In this document: positions 54,377-63,187 of the stretch, in pieces
How the letters are laid out: each line of letters begins with the position of its first letter
Numbering within the stretch: position 1 is the stretch's first letter
DNA from: Chitinophagaceae bacterium IBVUCB2
Lineage (GTDB): Bacteria; Bacteroidota; Bacteroidia; Chitinophagales; Chitinophagaceae
NCBI GenBank assembly: GCA_002127295.1
Contig: NFUV01000001.1
Location: 434,001-498,000 of the forward strand
Length of the DNA: 64,000 bases
Direction of reading: 5' to 3'
Notes under the pieces: model-generated
Seen by the model: the letters and a program-made list of their open reading frames with translations, nothing else
Told to the model about the DNA's origin: nothing
Database searches by the model: none
Made by a program: the position numbers and the translations under genes

Positions 54377-55495
54377 ATGAAACTGCAACCTTTACAGCTT
54401 TATAGAATACGACAGGTGATCCGCATAACCATTCTGTGGATATTGATTGGCATTATACTAGAGCTTCATAATGCGATCAACTACAATCCTTCAACAGGAA
54501 ATTATTTTTTCTATCCGCATTTTGGCGATAATATGCTGCAACATTTATTGATTACTGCGGCAGGGCCTTTGATGGGCGGTTTATTGTTTGGATCTTTCAT
54601 AGTTTTTTATTTGCGGGAAAAATTAAAAACCAGCAGTTATGGCCGTAAGCTTTTCACCCATTCACTTATTTATATCGGCGCTGTATTTGTTTGTGTAGCA
54701 ACTGTTGGTTTTATTGGCGCCCTGAATGACAATACGACCAATGAGTTTATTGAAAAACTATATGATGCAATTATTAATTTACGGGTATTCCGATTAATGT
54801 TTGACTGGTATTTTATTGTAATCATCACTATTTTCCTTTTGGATGTTAGTGAAAAATATGGCCAGGGCATCCTCCGAAAAACATTGCTGGGAAAATATCA
54901 TACACCCAGAAAAGAAGAAAGGGTGTTCATGTTTCTTGACTTGAAATCATCTACCACAATTGCAGAAAGAATTGGCGAAGACGCTTATTTTGATATGCTT
55001 AAACATTTTTACAGTTTAACTAACGAAGCTATCGTTAACAGTAAAGGAGAAATTTATCAGTATGTAGGTGATGAAGTGATCGTATCATGGACAGAAGCAG
55101 ATGCAGTAAGTGATGCCAACTGCCTGAATTGTTTTTACAAAATTAGAGAAGCAATTACTTCTGAAGCTGATGAGTTTAATAAACAGTATGGGGTAACACC
55201 AGCTTTTAAAGCAGCCATACATGCAGGCAGTGTTGCTACCGGAGAAATAGGATTAGTAAAAAAAGATATTGTTTACTCGGGTGATGTATTAAATGCAACT
55301 GCCCGTATGGTTGCGTTGTGCAATCATTACAAAGCTGACCTGCTGATTTCAGATCTATTATTTGAAAAACTAAAAACAAATAAAGGTTACCACTTCCACT
55401 ATTTGGACAGCCCTGACCTCCGGGGAAAAACGAAGAGGTTGGGTTTGTATAGTGTGACGACAATTAACCCTTCGCCTTCACATAATCATAAATAG
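54377..55495 (+). CDS. Membrane-bound class III adenylate/guanylate cyclase
   Basis: A 372-residue protein with four hydrophobic segments (about residues 14-34, 58-80, 95-118 and 140-157) and a C-terminal class III nucleotide cyclase domain (about 180-365). The metal-binding aspartates are D188 (FLDLKSST) and D232 (QYVGDEVIVSW), and the SGDVLNATARM segment carries the later substrate-contact residues. It would make cAMP, or less likely cGMP. No HAMP or sensor domain is recognised. Its 3' end overlaps the convergent ppk1 gene by 32 bp. Confidence 0.88.
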   Translation: MKLQPLQLYRIRQVIRITILWILIGIILELHNAINYNPSTGNYFFYPHFGDNMLQHLLITAAGPLMGGLLFGSFIVFYLREKLKTSSYGRKLFTHSLIYIGAVFVCVATVGFIGALNDNTTNEFIEKLYDAIINLRVFRLMFDWYFIVIITIFLLDVSEKYGQGILRKTLLGKYHTPRKEERVFMFLDLKSSTTIAERIGEDAYFDMLKHFYSLTNEAIVNSKGEIYQYVGDEVIVSWTEADAVSDANCLNCFYKIREAITSEADEFNKQYGVTPAFKAAIHAGSVATGEIGLVKKDIVYSGDVLNATARMVALCNHYKADLLISDLLFEKLKTNKGYHFHYLDSPDLRGKTKRLGLYSVTTINPSPSHNHK

Positions 55496-57533
55496 CCTGT
55501 TGTGCCTCCAGCGGTGTTCCTTCAGAACTTACTCTTTCATTTTCCATTCTGTTACTTAACAACACAGCTTTACAATTATCTTGTAATTGAATATCCAAAA
55601 TATGTTGTAACTCTTCTTGTAAATTTTTGTCATAGATGGGAAACACAACTTCTATCCGGCTATGAAGATTACGATTCATCCAGTCGGCACTTCCCATATA
55701 ATATTCAGGTGCTCCATCATTGTAAAAAACAAAGACTCTTGCATGCTCAAGGTACCTGTCCACAATGCGACGAACTTTAATGTTTTCACTTTGCCCTGGT
55801 ACACCCGGTGCAAGGCTGCAAATGCTCCGCACCAGTAAATCAACCTGCACTCCTGCCCTGCTCGCTTCGTAGAGTTTTTCAATCATAGCTCTTTCCTGCA
55901 AGTTGTTCAGTTTAATAATTATTCTTGCCGGCCTTCCCTTCAATGCATTCTTTATTTCCCGGTCGATCAATTTATTGAAACGTTTGATCATATTAAACTG
56001 CGATACCAATAAGTGTTTGAAGGATATCTTTCCATACAGAACTGGCTGTGTCCTTGATTGCAGGTACACAAATAATTGCTCCAGTTCATCCGCAAATTCA
56101 GGTTGGGTGGTAAAGAGAACATGGTCAGTATAAAATCGACCGGTTGACTCATTGAAATTTCCCGTTGCCATAAAAGAATAATCCTGCCACTTTTTATTCT
56201 CCCATCTTTTCACCAAAGCCACTTTTGCATGCACTTTTAATCCTGGAATGCTATTGATAATTTTTATACCGGCAGCTTTCATCTTCTTACTCCACTTTAA
56301 GTTATTAGCTTCATCAAATCTTGCTTTCAACTCCACAAAAACGGTTACTTTTTTACCATTTTTTGCTGCACTTATCAATGCATTTACAATATGCGAATCT
56401 GCGGCCACCCTATAGAGGGTAACAAAGATTTCTTTAACATGTGGGTCAATGGCTGCTTCATTAAAGAAACGAAGTATGTAGTTATAAGAATGATAGGGAA
56501 GATGTAATAATTTTTCTTTTTCAGCAATACTCTGAAAAATAGAACGATGCGTATCAAACTCCGGGTGAAATACAGGTGACCAATTACTGTAGGTAAGTTT
56601 TCCTTTTACTGGATTAGGCAAACTCCCTAAATCTTTAAGATTGTGATACCGCCCCCCTTCTGCCATTTCTTCTTTACGAAGAAGAAAATATTTTTGAACA
56701 AAATCTTTTACTCCCGCAGGCATTGCACTATCGTATAATAAACGGGTGGCATGGCCTACTTCTCTTTTCTCCAGTTGCTTTTCTATTTTATCGGCCAGGT
56801 CGCCGATGAATTCATCTTCCAGGTTCATTTCTGCATCACGGGTAAGTTTTACACTCCATGCTCCATGCACTATGAAAGCAGGGAAAATTTCCTGCAGATT
56901 TTCACGGATCACATCATCTACAAAAAGAAGATAATTATCCTGACCCAGCTTTGGCAATTCCTTAAATCGGGGCAAATTTGAAGAAGGAATATTTAATACT
57001 GCATACTGGTGCTTTCCGGGAGCTTCTTCAGCCTCTACATCAACAATAAAATATAAGGCATTATTCTCCAAAAAAACATTCGGTTGATTTTCTTTATGCA
57101 ACAACACCGGTTGTAAAAATGACAGCACTTTGGATAAAAAATATTCCCGTATCGTTTCTTTATGTTCTGCACGGATAGGTTCACCATAATAAAGGCAAAT
57201 ATTATTCTGTTGTAATTCCGGAATAATCTCTTCGCTTAATATTCTGCCAAATTCTTGTTGATGTTTTAATACAGTGTCCTGCACCTGCTGCACCAGTTCT
57301 TTGGGATATTCTTCCCGTAGTGATGTTTTTTTTGCATCGATGCTGGTAAAGGCAAAAATAGACGGCATCCTTACCCGGAAAAACTCATCCAGGTTCGACG
57401 AAAAAATAGATAGAAATGAAATACGACTGTAGAGCGGAACAGTTTTGTCGGCCGCCTCCATCAGTACCCGTTGGTTAAAACTAAGCCAGCTTAAATCCCG
57501 GTTCAAAAAAACATACTTATTATCATCTGCCAT
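55464..57533 (-). CDS. ppk1: Polyphosphate kinase 1
   Basis: A 689-residue enzyme that reversibly transfers the terminal phosphate of ATP to polyphosphate. The N-terminal region starts with the family signature FLNRDLSWLSFN. Two phospholipase-D-like catalytic domains follow, with the autophosphorylated histidine H435 (GLKVHAKVAL) and the second histidine H597 (YLEHARVFVF), plus FMATGNFNE and MGSADWMNRNL. Length is normal. The gene overlaps the convergent cyclase gene by 32 bp at the 3' ends, so the two transcripts are complementary there. Confidence 0.95.
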   Translation of the reverse strand: MADDNKYVFLNRDLSWLSFNQRVLMEAADKTVPLYSRISFLSIFSSNLDEFFRVRMPSIFAFTSIDAKKTSLREEYPKELVQQVQDTVLKHQQEFGRILSEEIIPELQQNNICLYYGEPIRAEHKETIREYFLSKVLSFLQPVLLHKENQPNVFLENNALYFIVDVEAEEAPGKHQYAVLNIPSSNLPRFKELPKLGQDNYLLFVDDVIRENLQEIFPAFIVHGAWSVKLTRDAEMNLEDEFIGDLADKIEKQLEKREVGHATRLLYDSAMPAGVKDFVQKYFLLRKEEMAEGGRYHNLKDLGSLPNPVKGKLTYSNWSPVFHPEFDTHRSIFQSIAEKEKLLHLPYHSYNYILRFFNEAAIDPHVKEIFVTLYRVAADSHIVNALISAAKNGKKVTVFVELKARFDEANNLKWSKKMKAAGIKIINSIPGLKVHAKVALVKRWENKKWQDYSFMATGNFNESTGRFYTDHVLFTTQPEFADELEQLFVYLQSRTQPVLYGKISFKHLLVSQFNMIKRFNKLIDREIKNALKGRPARIIIKLNNLQERAMIEKLYEASRAGVQVDLLVRSICSLAPGVPGQSENIKVRRIVDRYLEHARVFVFYNDGAPEYYMGSADWMNRNLHSRIEVVFPIYDKNLQEELQHILDIQLQDNCKAVLLSNRMENERVSSEGTPLEAQQAIYDYVKAKG

Positions 57534-57678
57534 ACTATGGAAAGGTTTATGGACTAAGATAGTGGATTAAGGGAATATTTCTATAATCATTATGCAGAAT
57601 ATATTGGGAAAGTGGGGCATTGATTTTGGACGAAAATTACAGGTCGTTTTGTTTGAAAATTCTTAATGTTATACGTAC

Positions 57679-57692
57679 CTGATTAAAATCAG
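57679..57692. promoter_or_regulatory. FNR/CRP-type palindrome upstream of 57739
   Basis: CTGATTAAAATCAG has perfect 6-base arms with a 2-base centre and fits the FNR-like pattern TGAT-N4-ATCA. It lies 46 bp before the start of a secreted hypothetical gene that leads a group of membrane and iron-related genes. The binding protein is unknown. Confidence 0.45.
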
Positions 57693-57738
57693 TATCCAGG
57701 CTATCTCTATTTTATAACTTACACATATAAAAATTCAA

Positions 57739-58119
57739 ATGAATAGGATAGTATTCATATTTTTAAGCCTTTTATTACTGAACGGAACTACCGAGTTCCA
57801 CCAGGTATGGAAACTGCCCCTATTAGCCCGGCATTACGGGGAGCATTGTAAAAAAGATCCTCACCTTGATTTTTTTTCATTTCTCAAAACACATTACTTA
57901 AACCAGGCAGGTCATAAAGACGATGATGATAATAGGGACCGGGAACTTCCTTTCAAATCAACGGGAACAATTGCTCATACCGATATTTCCGATTTTACGA
58001 AAAAGGTAACCTTATTTGTACCTTCAATTAATAATTGCATCGTAGCCAATACTTACCATCCCGAAGGTATGGTTTGCCATAAAGCCTTTTCTATTTTCCA
58101 CCCTCCCCGCTTCAGTTGA
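57739..58119 (+). CDS. Small exported hypothetical protein
   Basis: A 126-residue protein with an N-terminal hydrophobic signal (IVFIFLSLLLLNG) and a polar mature part rich in His and Asp, including HYGEHCKKDPHLDFFSFLKTHY, GHKDDDDNRDRELPF and a pair of cysteines. I recall proteins of this look beside heavy-metal or oxidative-stress genes in Bacteroidota, but I cannot name a family. The His/Asp content would suit metal binding. It lies 46 bp after an FNR-like palindrome and 70 bp before the DUF2231-like gene. Confidence 0.6.
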   Translation: MNRIVFIFLSLLLLNGTTEFHQVWKLPLLARHYGEHCKKDPHLDFFSFLKTHYLNQAGHKDDDDNRDRELPFKSTGTIAHTDISDFTKKVTLFVPSINNCIVANTYHPEGMVCHKAFSIFHPPRFS

Positions 58120-58189
58120 TTATATACTAACGGACAGTACACAACAGATAGTTGATGTTGTGCATTTCTAATTTTATAATTCAATTACA

Positions 58190-58702
58190 ATGAATGAAGC
58201 TCAAATTCACCTGGCGTTAAATCATGCGCCCTTATTTCTATCGGCTTTTGGTGGAGCCCTTTTAATACTTGGAATGTTCAGGAAAAATAATTCTTACAAA
58301 AAACTCTCTTTATACCTGATGGTATTAGGAGCCATTCTTACAGCCCCTGTTTTTCTTACGGGTGAAGGAACAGAAGAGATGGTAGAAAATCTTCCGGGCA
58401 TTAATGAAACAATGATAGAGCGACATGAGGACATGGCTAAAATAGCACTTGTTATTATTTGCATTAGTGGCGCAGTGGCATTGATAGGATTGCTGTTTCA
58501 AAAGAATGCTGCCTTATCAAAACTTGTTTTCCTTGCTGTGCTCTTTCTTTCTTTTGCCTCTTTTGGGACAATGGCACAAACAGCTCACCTGGGAGGTTTA
58601 ATCAGGCATAGTGAATTGCAAAATACTATACAAACGGGTAATGAAGAAGGAGGAAATTCCTTACAACTCAATAAAAAGAAGAATACTAATGACGATGATT
58701 GA
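58190..58702 (+). CDS. Four-segment membrane protein, DUF2231-like
   Basis: A 170-residue protein with four hydrophobic segments (about 15-29, 40-57, 79-100 and 105-126). The opening HLALNHAPLFLSAFGG with its buried histidine, a second histidine in MIERHEDMAK and a third in TAHLGGLIRH are arranged as in DUF2231-type proteins, which may bind heme. A charged Asn/Asp-rich tail follows. It is terminated by the hairpin at 58711. The function is unknown; the neighbours suggest a role in redox or metal stress. Confidence 0.65.
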   Translation: MNEAQIHLALNHAPLFLSAFGGALLILGMFRKNNSYKKLSLYLMVLGAILTAPVFLTGEGTEEMVENLPGINETMIERHEDMAKIALVIICISGAVALIGLLFQKNAALSKLVFLAVLFLSFASFGTMAQTAHLGGLIRHSELQNTIQTGNEEGGNSLQLNKKKNTNDDD

Positions 58703-58710
58703 GTATTAAA

Positions 58711-58746
58711 AAAATATAAGAGAGGAGTTTACCTCTCTTATATTTT
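58711..58746. terminator. Strong bidirectional hairpin after the DUF2231-like gene
   Basis: A perfect 15 bp stem, AAAATATAAGAGAGG with CCTCTCTTATATTTT, closes the loop AGTTTA. A runs lead in and T runs lead out, so it can act on either strand. Confidence 0.88.
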
Positions 58747-58831
58747 ACAATGCAGGTGATCTAAATAATCGTCTGAATAAATTCACATTCTTAATACCTT
58801 TAAACAACAACCTCAACGTTAAAATTATTTT

Positions 58832-59929
58832 ATGCCAGATCTAAGAAGTATTCAAACAGAAGTTGATGCAGGCTATTTATATAAAAAATTAGCTGAAAAA
58901 GAAGAGGATAAAGCCGTATCGGAAATTTTTCAGCAAATGAGTGAGATTGAACATAATCATGCAATCGCCTTCTTACAAAAACTTAAACTTTCCGAAAGCG
59001 ATATGCCTTCTCCTTCTTTTCGGGCAAAGGCATTAAACCGTATCGGCAAAATTTTTGGTTATGATTATGTACTTGGTGTTTTAATGGATACTGAAAAAAG
59101 TCTTTCAAATTCTATTATTAATCTTAAAAAGAAAACTAACCAGGCTGTCACAGGATCGGAAGCAAATCATGTAAAAGTGCTTCGCAATATCATTGGTCAA
59201 TCCAAAGTATCGGGGAGTACAATAGCCAGGTTTGAAAGCCGGCATCGTTCAGTTGGAGGAAATGCTTTACGGGCTGCAGTATTGGGAGGTAATGACGGAT
59301 TGGTATCCAACTTCAGCCTGGTGATGGGTGTAGCGGGTGCTACTTCCGGACAACAAGGCGTATTATTGGCTGGGTTAGCAGGTTTATTAGCCGGGGCATT
59401 ATCGATGGCATTAGGAGAATGGATTTCTGTAAAAAGCTCACAGGAGTTGTATGAGAACCAGATGCAGATAGAAATGGAAGAATTGGAAACCAGCCCGGAA
59501 AATGAAATGAAGGAATTGGAACTCATCTATAAATCCAAAGGAATACCTGAAGCACAGGCAAAAGAAATGGCAGGAAGAATAATTAATAATAAAGAAGAAG
59601 CACATGAATTACTAGTACGGGAAGAATTGGGAATTAATGCAGAAGAATTAAAGGGTTCGGCTTTTGAAGCAGCACTTTATTCATTCTTCCTTTTTGCTGT
59701 GGGGGCAATTATACCAGTGTTTCCTTTTATGTTTTTAAGTGGGACTACTGCCATTCTTATAAGTACAGCAGCAAGTGCTGTGGGGTTATTTATTATTGGT
59801 TCTGCCATCACCTTATTTACCGGGAGAAATATTTGGTTCTCCGGGTTCAGGCAAGTAATATTTGGGCTTGCTGCTGCCGCTATAACTTTTGGAATCGGTA
59901 AACTAATTGGTGTTAATGTAGCAGGATAA
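58832..59929 (+). CDS. Ferritin-like domain fused to VIT1/CCC1 iron transporter (MbfA-like)
   Basis: A 365-residue protein. The first 130 or so residues form a helical ferritin/rubrerythrin-like domain with carboxylate and His residues at metal-site spacing (KLAEKEEDKA, then SEIEHNHAIAF). The remaining part is a VIT1-family membrane domain with about five hydrophobic segments, the hallmark GGNDGLVSNFSLVMGVAGA, GLLAGALSMALGEWISVKSSQE and a charged cytoplasmic loop. The same architecture occurs in rhizobial MbfA, an inner-membrane iron exporter. It would lower cytoplasmic iron or manganese. It is flanked by a strong terminator upstream, so it is transcribed alone. Confidence 0.88.
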   Translation: MPDLRSIQTEVDAGYLYKKLAEKEEDKAVSEIFQQMSEIEHNHAIAFLQKLKLSESDMPSPSFRAKALNRIGKIFGYDYVLGVLMDTEKSLSNSIINLKKKTNQAVTGSEANHVKVLRNIIGQSKVSGSTIARFESRHRSVGGNALRAAVLGGNDGLVSNFSLVMGVAGATSGQQGVLLAGLAGLLAGALSMALGEWISVKSSQELYENQMQIEMEELETSPENEMKELELIYKSKGIPEAQAKEMAGRIINNKEEAHELLVREELGINAEELKGSAFEAALYSFFLFAVGAIIPVFPFMFLSGTTAILISTAASAVGLFIIGSAITLFTGRNIWFSGFRQVIFGLAAAAITFGIGKLIGVNVAG

Positions 59930-60017
59930 TAGTGCTTATTAAACATATTGATTTGGAAAGAGATCCAGTTTCAACCCTTTTTTAAGTTCCGCATATAGGA
60001 AAAATAAATTTGATAAA

Positions 60018-60035
60018 TTAAACCGTTCGGTCTAA
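60018..60035. promoter_or_regulatory. TetR operator 1, upstream of the regulator
   Basis: TTAAACCG-TT-CGGTCTAA is an inverted repeat with 7 of 8 arm positions matched. It lies 22 bp before the TetR start codon and shares the core ACCGnnYGGTCTnAT with the second site at 60673. Confidence 0.75.
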
Positions 60036-60057
60036 TTTTATTTTTCAACTTTTCCTG

Positions 60058-60651
60058 GTGACTAAAGGCGAACAAACCCGGCAGATGATAATTGAAAAAG
60101 CAGCCCCTCTTTTTAATAAAAATGGGTATGCCGGCACTAGTCTTTCTGATATTATGAAAGTAACGGGTCTTGCAAAAGGCGGACTCTATGGAAATTTCAA
60201 AAGTAAAGATGAAATAGCTGCCATGACCTTTGACTATTCCTTCCAGAAGGTAAAAACAGCGGTATTACAGGCAATAACTCCTTGCAAAACTTGTTCGGAC
60301 AAACTTTACGCAATCCTTGATTTTTATAGCAACTACATTACCAATCCACCTATTTCAGGTGGCTGCCCTTTGTTAAATACAAGTGTGGAAGCAGATGATT
60401 CCTTTCCCTTTCTTAAAACAAAAGCAAGAGCTGCGCAAAATGAAATGCTGGCCTCACTGGTTCAAATATTTCAAACCGGAAAAAAGAATGGCGAGTTTAA
60501 GAAAGATATACAGCCCCAACGGGAAGGCGAAATGATGTATGCTTTAATAGAAGGAGGAATTGTAATGGCCAAGATCAATGATGCGCCAACTATTTTACAT
60601 CGCATACTTGACCGAATTCATGAACATATAAAAACAGACCTGGTAGGTTAA
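60058..60651 (+). CDS. TetR/AcrR-family transcriptional regulator
   Basis: A 197-residue repressor. The N-terminal helix-turn-helix (about residues 1-55) contains FNKNGYAGTSLSDIMKVTGLAKGGLYGNFKSKDEI, a textbook TetR sequence pattern (only part is quoted as a landmark: GTSLSDIMKVTGLAKGG). The C-terminal ligand domain has GGCPLLNT with a cysteine, seen in the AcrR/YxaF-like group. The start is GTG. Matching operators before this gene and before the next one indicate autoregulation and control of the thioesterase gene. The inducer is unknown. Confidence 0.9.
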   Translation: MTKGEQTRQMIIEKAAPLFNKNGYAGTSLSDIMKVTGLAKGGLYGNFKSKDEIAAMTFDYSFQKVKTAVLQAITPCKTCSDKLYAILDFYSNYITNPPISGGCPLLNTSVEADDSFPFLKTKARAAQNEMLASLVQIFQTGKKNGEFKKDIQPQREGEMMYALIEGGIVMAKINDAPTILHRILDRIHEHIKTDLVG

Positions 60652-60672
60652 AATTTTTTTGCTCTAAAATAC

Positions 60673-60684
60673 GACCGATTGGTC
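60673..60684. promoter_or_regulatory. TetR operator 2, upstream of the thioesterase
   Basis: GACCGATTGGTC with following TTAT repeats the ACCGnnYGGTCTnAT core of the first operator (12 of 15 positions identical). It sits 24 bp before the thioesterase start codon and excludes a TTG inside it as a translation start. Confidence 0.7.
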
Positions 60685-60708
60685 TTATTCAAACATAAAA
60701 CAGCCTTT

Positions 60709-61224
60709 ATGCAACACTTGTTAGAGTCATTTTACACGGTTCGCTTCAGCGATTGTGACCCTTTCCGCCATTTGAATAATGCCCGTTACATTGATTATTT
60801 TCTGAATGCACGGGAAGATCACCTGAAACATTACTATGATATGGACCTGGCTACTTTTTACAAGAAAGGTTCAGGATGGGTGGTAGTGCAACATGAGATT
60901 AATTACCTGCGACCGGCAGCATTCAATGAAAAAATTTGTATTCGCACTGGCTTATTGGAAATCAGTAGCGAACACTTGCTGGTAGAAATGACATTGCTGG
61001 ATGAAAAAAAATCCCAATTAAAAGCATTGATGCATACAACATTTACCCCTGTAAGTTTAAATACAGGAAAAAGAGAAGCCCATTCAAATGAGTTCATGGA
61101 ATTTATAAGCGATAAAGCTTTGGCGGATGTAGATAAAGAAGCCATTTCCGTGAAAGAACGTATTGAATACTGGCAACAAATAATTAGGCCGTTAGCAATT
61201 ACACAATCAATTATTATAAAATAA
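60709..61224 (+). CDS. Acyl-CoA thioesterase, hotdog (4HBT) family
   Basis: A 171-residue hotdog-fold protein. The catalytic segment VRFSDCDPFRHLNNARYIDYF near the N-terminus (quoted in part: SDCDPFRHLNNARY) has the acidic residue and HLNN helix of 4-hydroxybenzoyl-CoA-thioesterase-type enzymes. The central helix and beta strands VVVQHEINYLRPA follow. It would hydrolyse an acyl-CoA. The start is the ATG at 60709, after the operator. It is the probable target of the adjacent TetR regulator, which may sense an acyl-CoA or fatty acid, though this is a guess. Confidence 0.85.
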   Translation: MQHLLESFYTVRFSDCDPFRHLNNARYIDYFLNAREDHLKHYYDMDLATFYKKGSGWVVVQHEINYLRPAAFNEKICIRTGLLEISSEHLLVEMTLLDEKKSQLKALMHTTFTPVSLNTGKREAHSNEFMEFISDKALADVDKEAISVKERIEYWQQIIRPLAITQSIIIK

Positions 61225-61240
61225 TAAAACCTGAAACAAA

Positions 61241-61807
61241 ATGAAAAAGTTAATGAGTTTATTCCTGCTTACTGTTCTATTACAAATAGGAACAATTAAT
61301 GCACAACCTGCCCCTGAAAAAGAAGCAGATGGATACCTGAGTGGCGAAATTGTATTAGCTGATAATTCAACGATCACCGGAACAGTAAAAGATAATATCC
61401 GCAAGAAGGGAGAGATAACAGTGCTGCGGGATGGTAAAAAAACAAAGTACAAGGCGGATGAAATTTCTTCTGTTCGTATTGGTAGCAGCAATTATATAAC
61501 CAATGGTTATACTTTCTATGAAGTGCTTTGGCAGGGAACTAATCTTACGCTATTGCGCAAGGCGAATGAGCCATCAGGCGTAAGATATATTGGAGCAGAG
61601 CCAATCGTAATTTCCAACAGCGAAGGAGATATCAATGATTACTTCGTTAAAATAAAAACCGATGCTTCTCTTACTTTGATAAATGCCAAAAATGTCCGGA
61701 ATGTATTAAAGAAATTATGTGGTAACTGTTCTATTACCATTGACGAAACTAAATGGGATACTGCAGCTATTAAAAAAGCCTTAGAAGATTGCGATAAATG
61801 TAAATAG
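61241..61807 (+). CDS. Small exported hypothetical protein
   Basis: A 188-residue protein with a Sec signal peptide (cleavage after TINAQ). The mature N-terminal half is a beta-rich module with a strand-turn-strand pattern (GEIVLADNSTITGTVKDN, then KYKADEISSVRIGS), which resembles the start of the partial protein at the left edge of the window. The C-terminal 40 residues contain a CGNC and a CDKC motif. I do not recognise the family. A terminator hairpin follows it. Confidence 0.65.
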   Translation: MKKLMSLFLLTVLLQIGTINAQPAPEKEADGYLSGEIVLADNSTITGTVKDNIRKKGEITVLRDGKKTKYKADEISSVRIGSSNYITNGYTFYEVLWQGTNLTLLRKANEPSGVRYIGAEPIVISNSEGDINDYFVKIKTDASLTLINAKNVRNVLKKLCGNCSITIDETKWDTAAIKKALEDCDKCK

Positions 61808-61815
61808 GAAAACCC

Positions 61816-61847
61816 ACCGCCTCTTTTCATACTGTGAAAGAGGCGGT
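61816..61847. terminator. Terminator hairpin between the 61241 gene and rimO
   Basis: ACCGCCTCTTTTCA pairs with TGAAAGAGGCGGT (one bulge) around TACTG, followed by ATCTTTT. It lies between convergent genes and may serve both. Confidence 0.75.
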
Positions 61848-61852
61848 ATCTT

Positions 61853-63163
61853 TTATAAAATTACTTCGCCTTCCAAATCGTAGTCGTAAGCTTTGGTAAT
61901 TCTTACATTTACAAATTCACCAATTGGTAATTTTTTTTCGGAGTGAATCACCACTTCATTGTCAACTTCTACTGAATCAAATTCAGTACGGCCCAGATAA
62001 CGACCTGCTTCTTTTTTATCAATAAGTACTTTAAATTCTTTGCCTACCTTTTCCTGGTTTAGTTCCAGTGAAATTTCCTGTTGCACTTCCATTATTTCCT
62101 GGGCCCTTCTCTCCTTCTCTTCATTCGGTACATCATCTATTAAAGCAAAACCGCTGGTGCCTTCTTCATGCGAATAGGTGAAGATACCCATACGGTCAAA
62201 ACGTTGACGCTGTAAGAAACCTTTCAACTCCTCTACATCATCTTCTGTCTCACCTGGAAATCCTGCTATTAACGTTGTCCGTAAACAAATACCCGGAACC
62301 TTTTCACGGATAGCAGCTGTAAGATCTTCCATTTCTTCACGGGTAATCTGCCGCTTCATGGCTTTCAGCATATTGTTAGCTGCATGTTGCAATGGCATAT
62401 CGAGATAATTACAGATATTTTCCCGTTGGCGCATTACATCTAAAATCTCCAATGGAAATTTTGATGGATAAGCATAATGTAAACGAATCCAAACCAACCC
62501 TTCTATATCGGCCAGGCGATTCAATAAGTCCGGCAGCATTCGCTTTTTATAAATATCAAGGCCATAATATGTAAGTTCCTGTGCAATCAGCATTATTTCC
62601 CTTACACCTTTTTTTACAAGACTTTCGGCTTCCTTCACTAACTCTTCTATCGGTCTGCTTACATGTTGGCCTCTCATTAAGGGAATGGCGCAAAAAGCAC
62701 AGGTCCGGTTACAACCTTCAGAAATTTTGAGATAGGCATAATGCTGAGGAGTAGCCAGTAATCTTTCACCGATCAATTCCATTTTATAATCTGCCTCAAA
62801 CTGTTTTAAAATGAGTGGCAATTCCATCGTACCGAAATACGCATCCACTTCAGGAATCTCTGCTTCCAGGTTATTTTTATATCGTTCACTTAAGCACCCT
62901 GTCACATAAACTTTATCCAATTTTCCTCTTCGTTTCAATTCCACCTGGTCAAGAATGGTATTGATGCTTTCTTCTTTTGCCTTATCAATAAATCCGCAAG
63001 TATTCACCACTACTATATTGTGGTCAGATTTCTTATTCTCATGCACCACATCAATCTCATTGGCCAGCAACTGACCGCTCAGCACTTCACTGTCAACCAT
63101 GTTTTTGCTGCACCCAAGGGTGATGATGTTAACCTTATCTCTTTTAAGTGTTTTTGTTTTCAT
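61853..63163 (-). CDS. rimO: Ribosomal protein S12 methylthiotransferase RimO
   Basis: A 436-residue methylthiotransferase that modifies an aspartate of ribosomal protein S12. The N-terminal UPF0004 domain has its three cluster cysteines C18 (LGCSKN), C56 (NTCGF) and C90 (VTGCL). The radical SAM domain has C151, C155 and C158 (CNRTCAFCAIP), and a C-terminal TRAM domain follows from about residue 370. The LGCSKNMVDSE opening distinguishes RimO from MiaB. It starts 24 bp downstream of the ftsY stop, so the two are likely co-transcribed. Confidence 0.94.
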   Translation of the reverse strand: MKTKTLKRDKVNIITLGCSKNMVDSEVLSGQLLANEIDVVHENKKSDHNIVVVNTCGFIDKAKEESINTILDQVELKRRGKLDKVYVTGCLSERYKNNLEAEIPEVDAYFGTMELPLILKQFEADYKMELIGERLLATPQHYAYLKISEGCNRTCAFCAIPLMRGQHVSRPIEELVKEAESLVKKGVREIMLIAQELTYYGLDIYKKRMLPDLLNRLADIEGLVWIRLHYAYPSKFPLEILDVMRQRENICNYLDMPLQHAANNMLKAMKRQITREEMEDLTAAIREKVPGICLRTTLIAGFPGETEDDVEELKGFLQRQRFDRMGIFTYSHEEGTSGFALIDDVPNEEKERRAQEIMEVQQEISLELNQEKVGKEFKVLIDKKEAGRYLGRTEFDSVEVDNEVVIHSEKKLPIGEFVNVRITKAYDYDLEGEVIL

Positions 63164-63187
63164 GCCACAATTCCGCCACTCGGCGCT

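Noticed and set aside
57534-57738. A tRNA or small RNA gene in the spacer before 57739
   Set aside because: No cloverleaf or CCA-ended structure could be drawn; only the FNR-like palindrome stands out.
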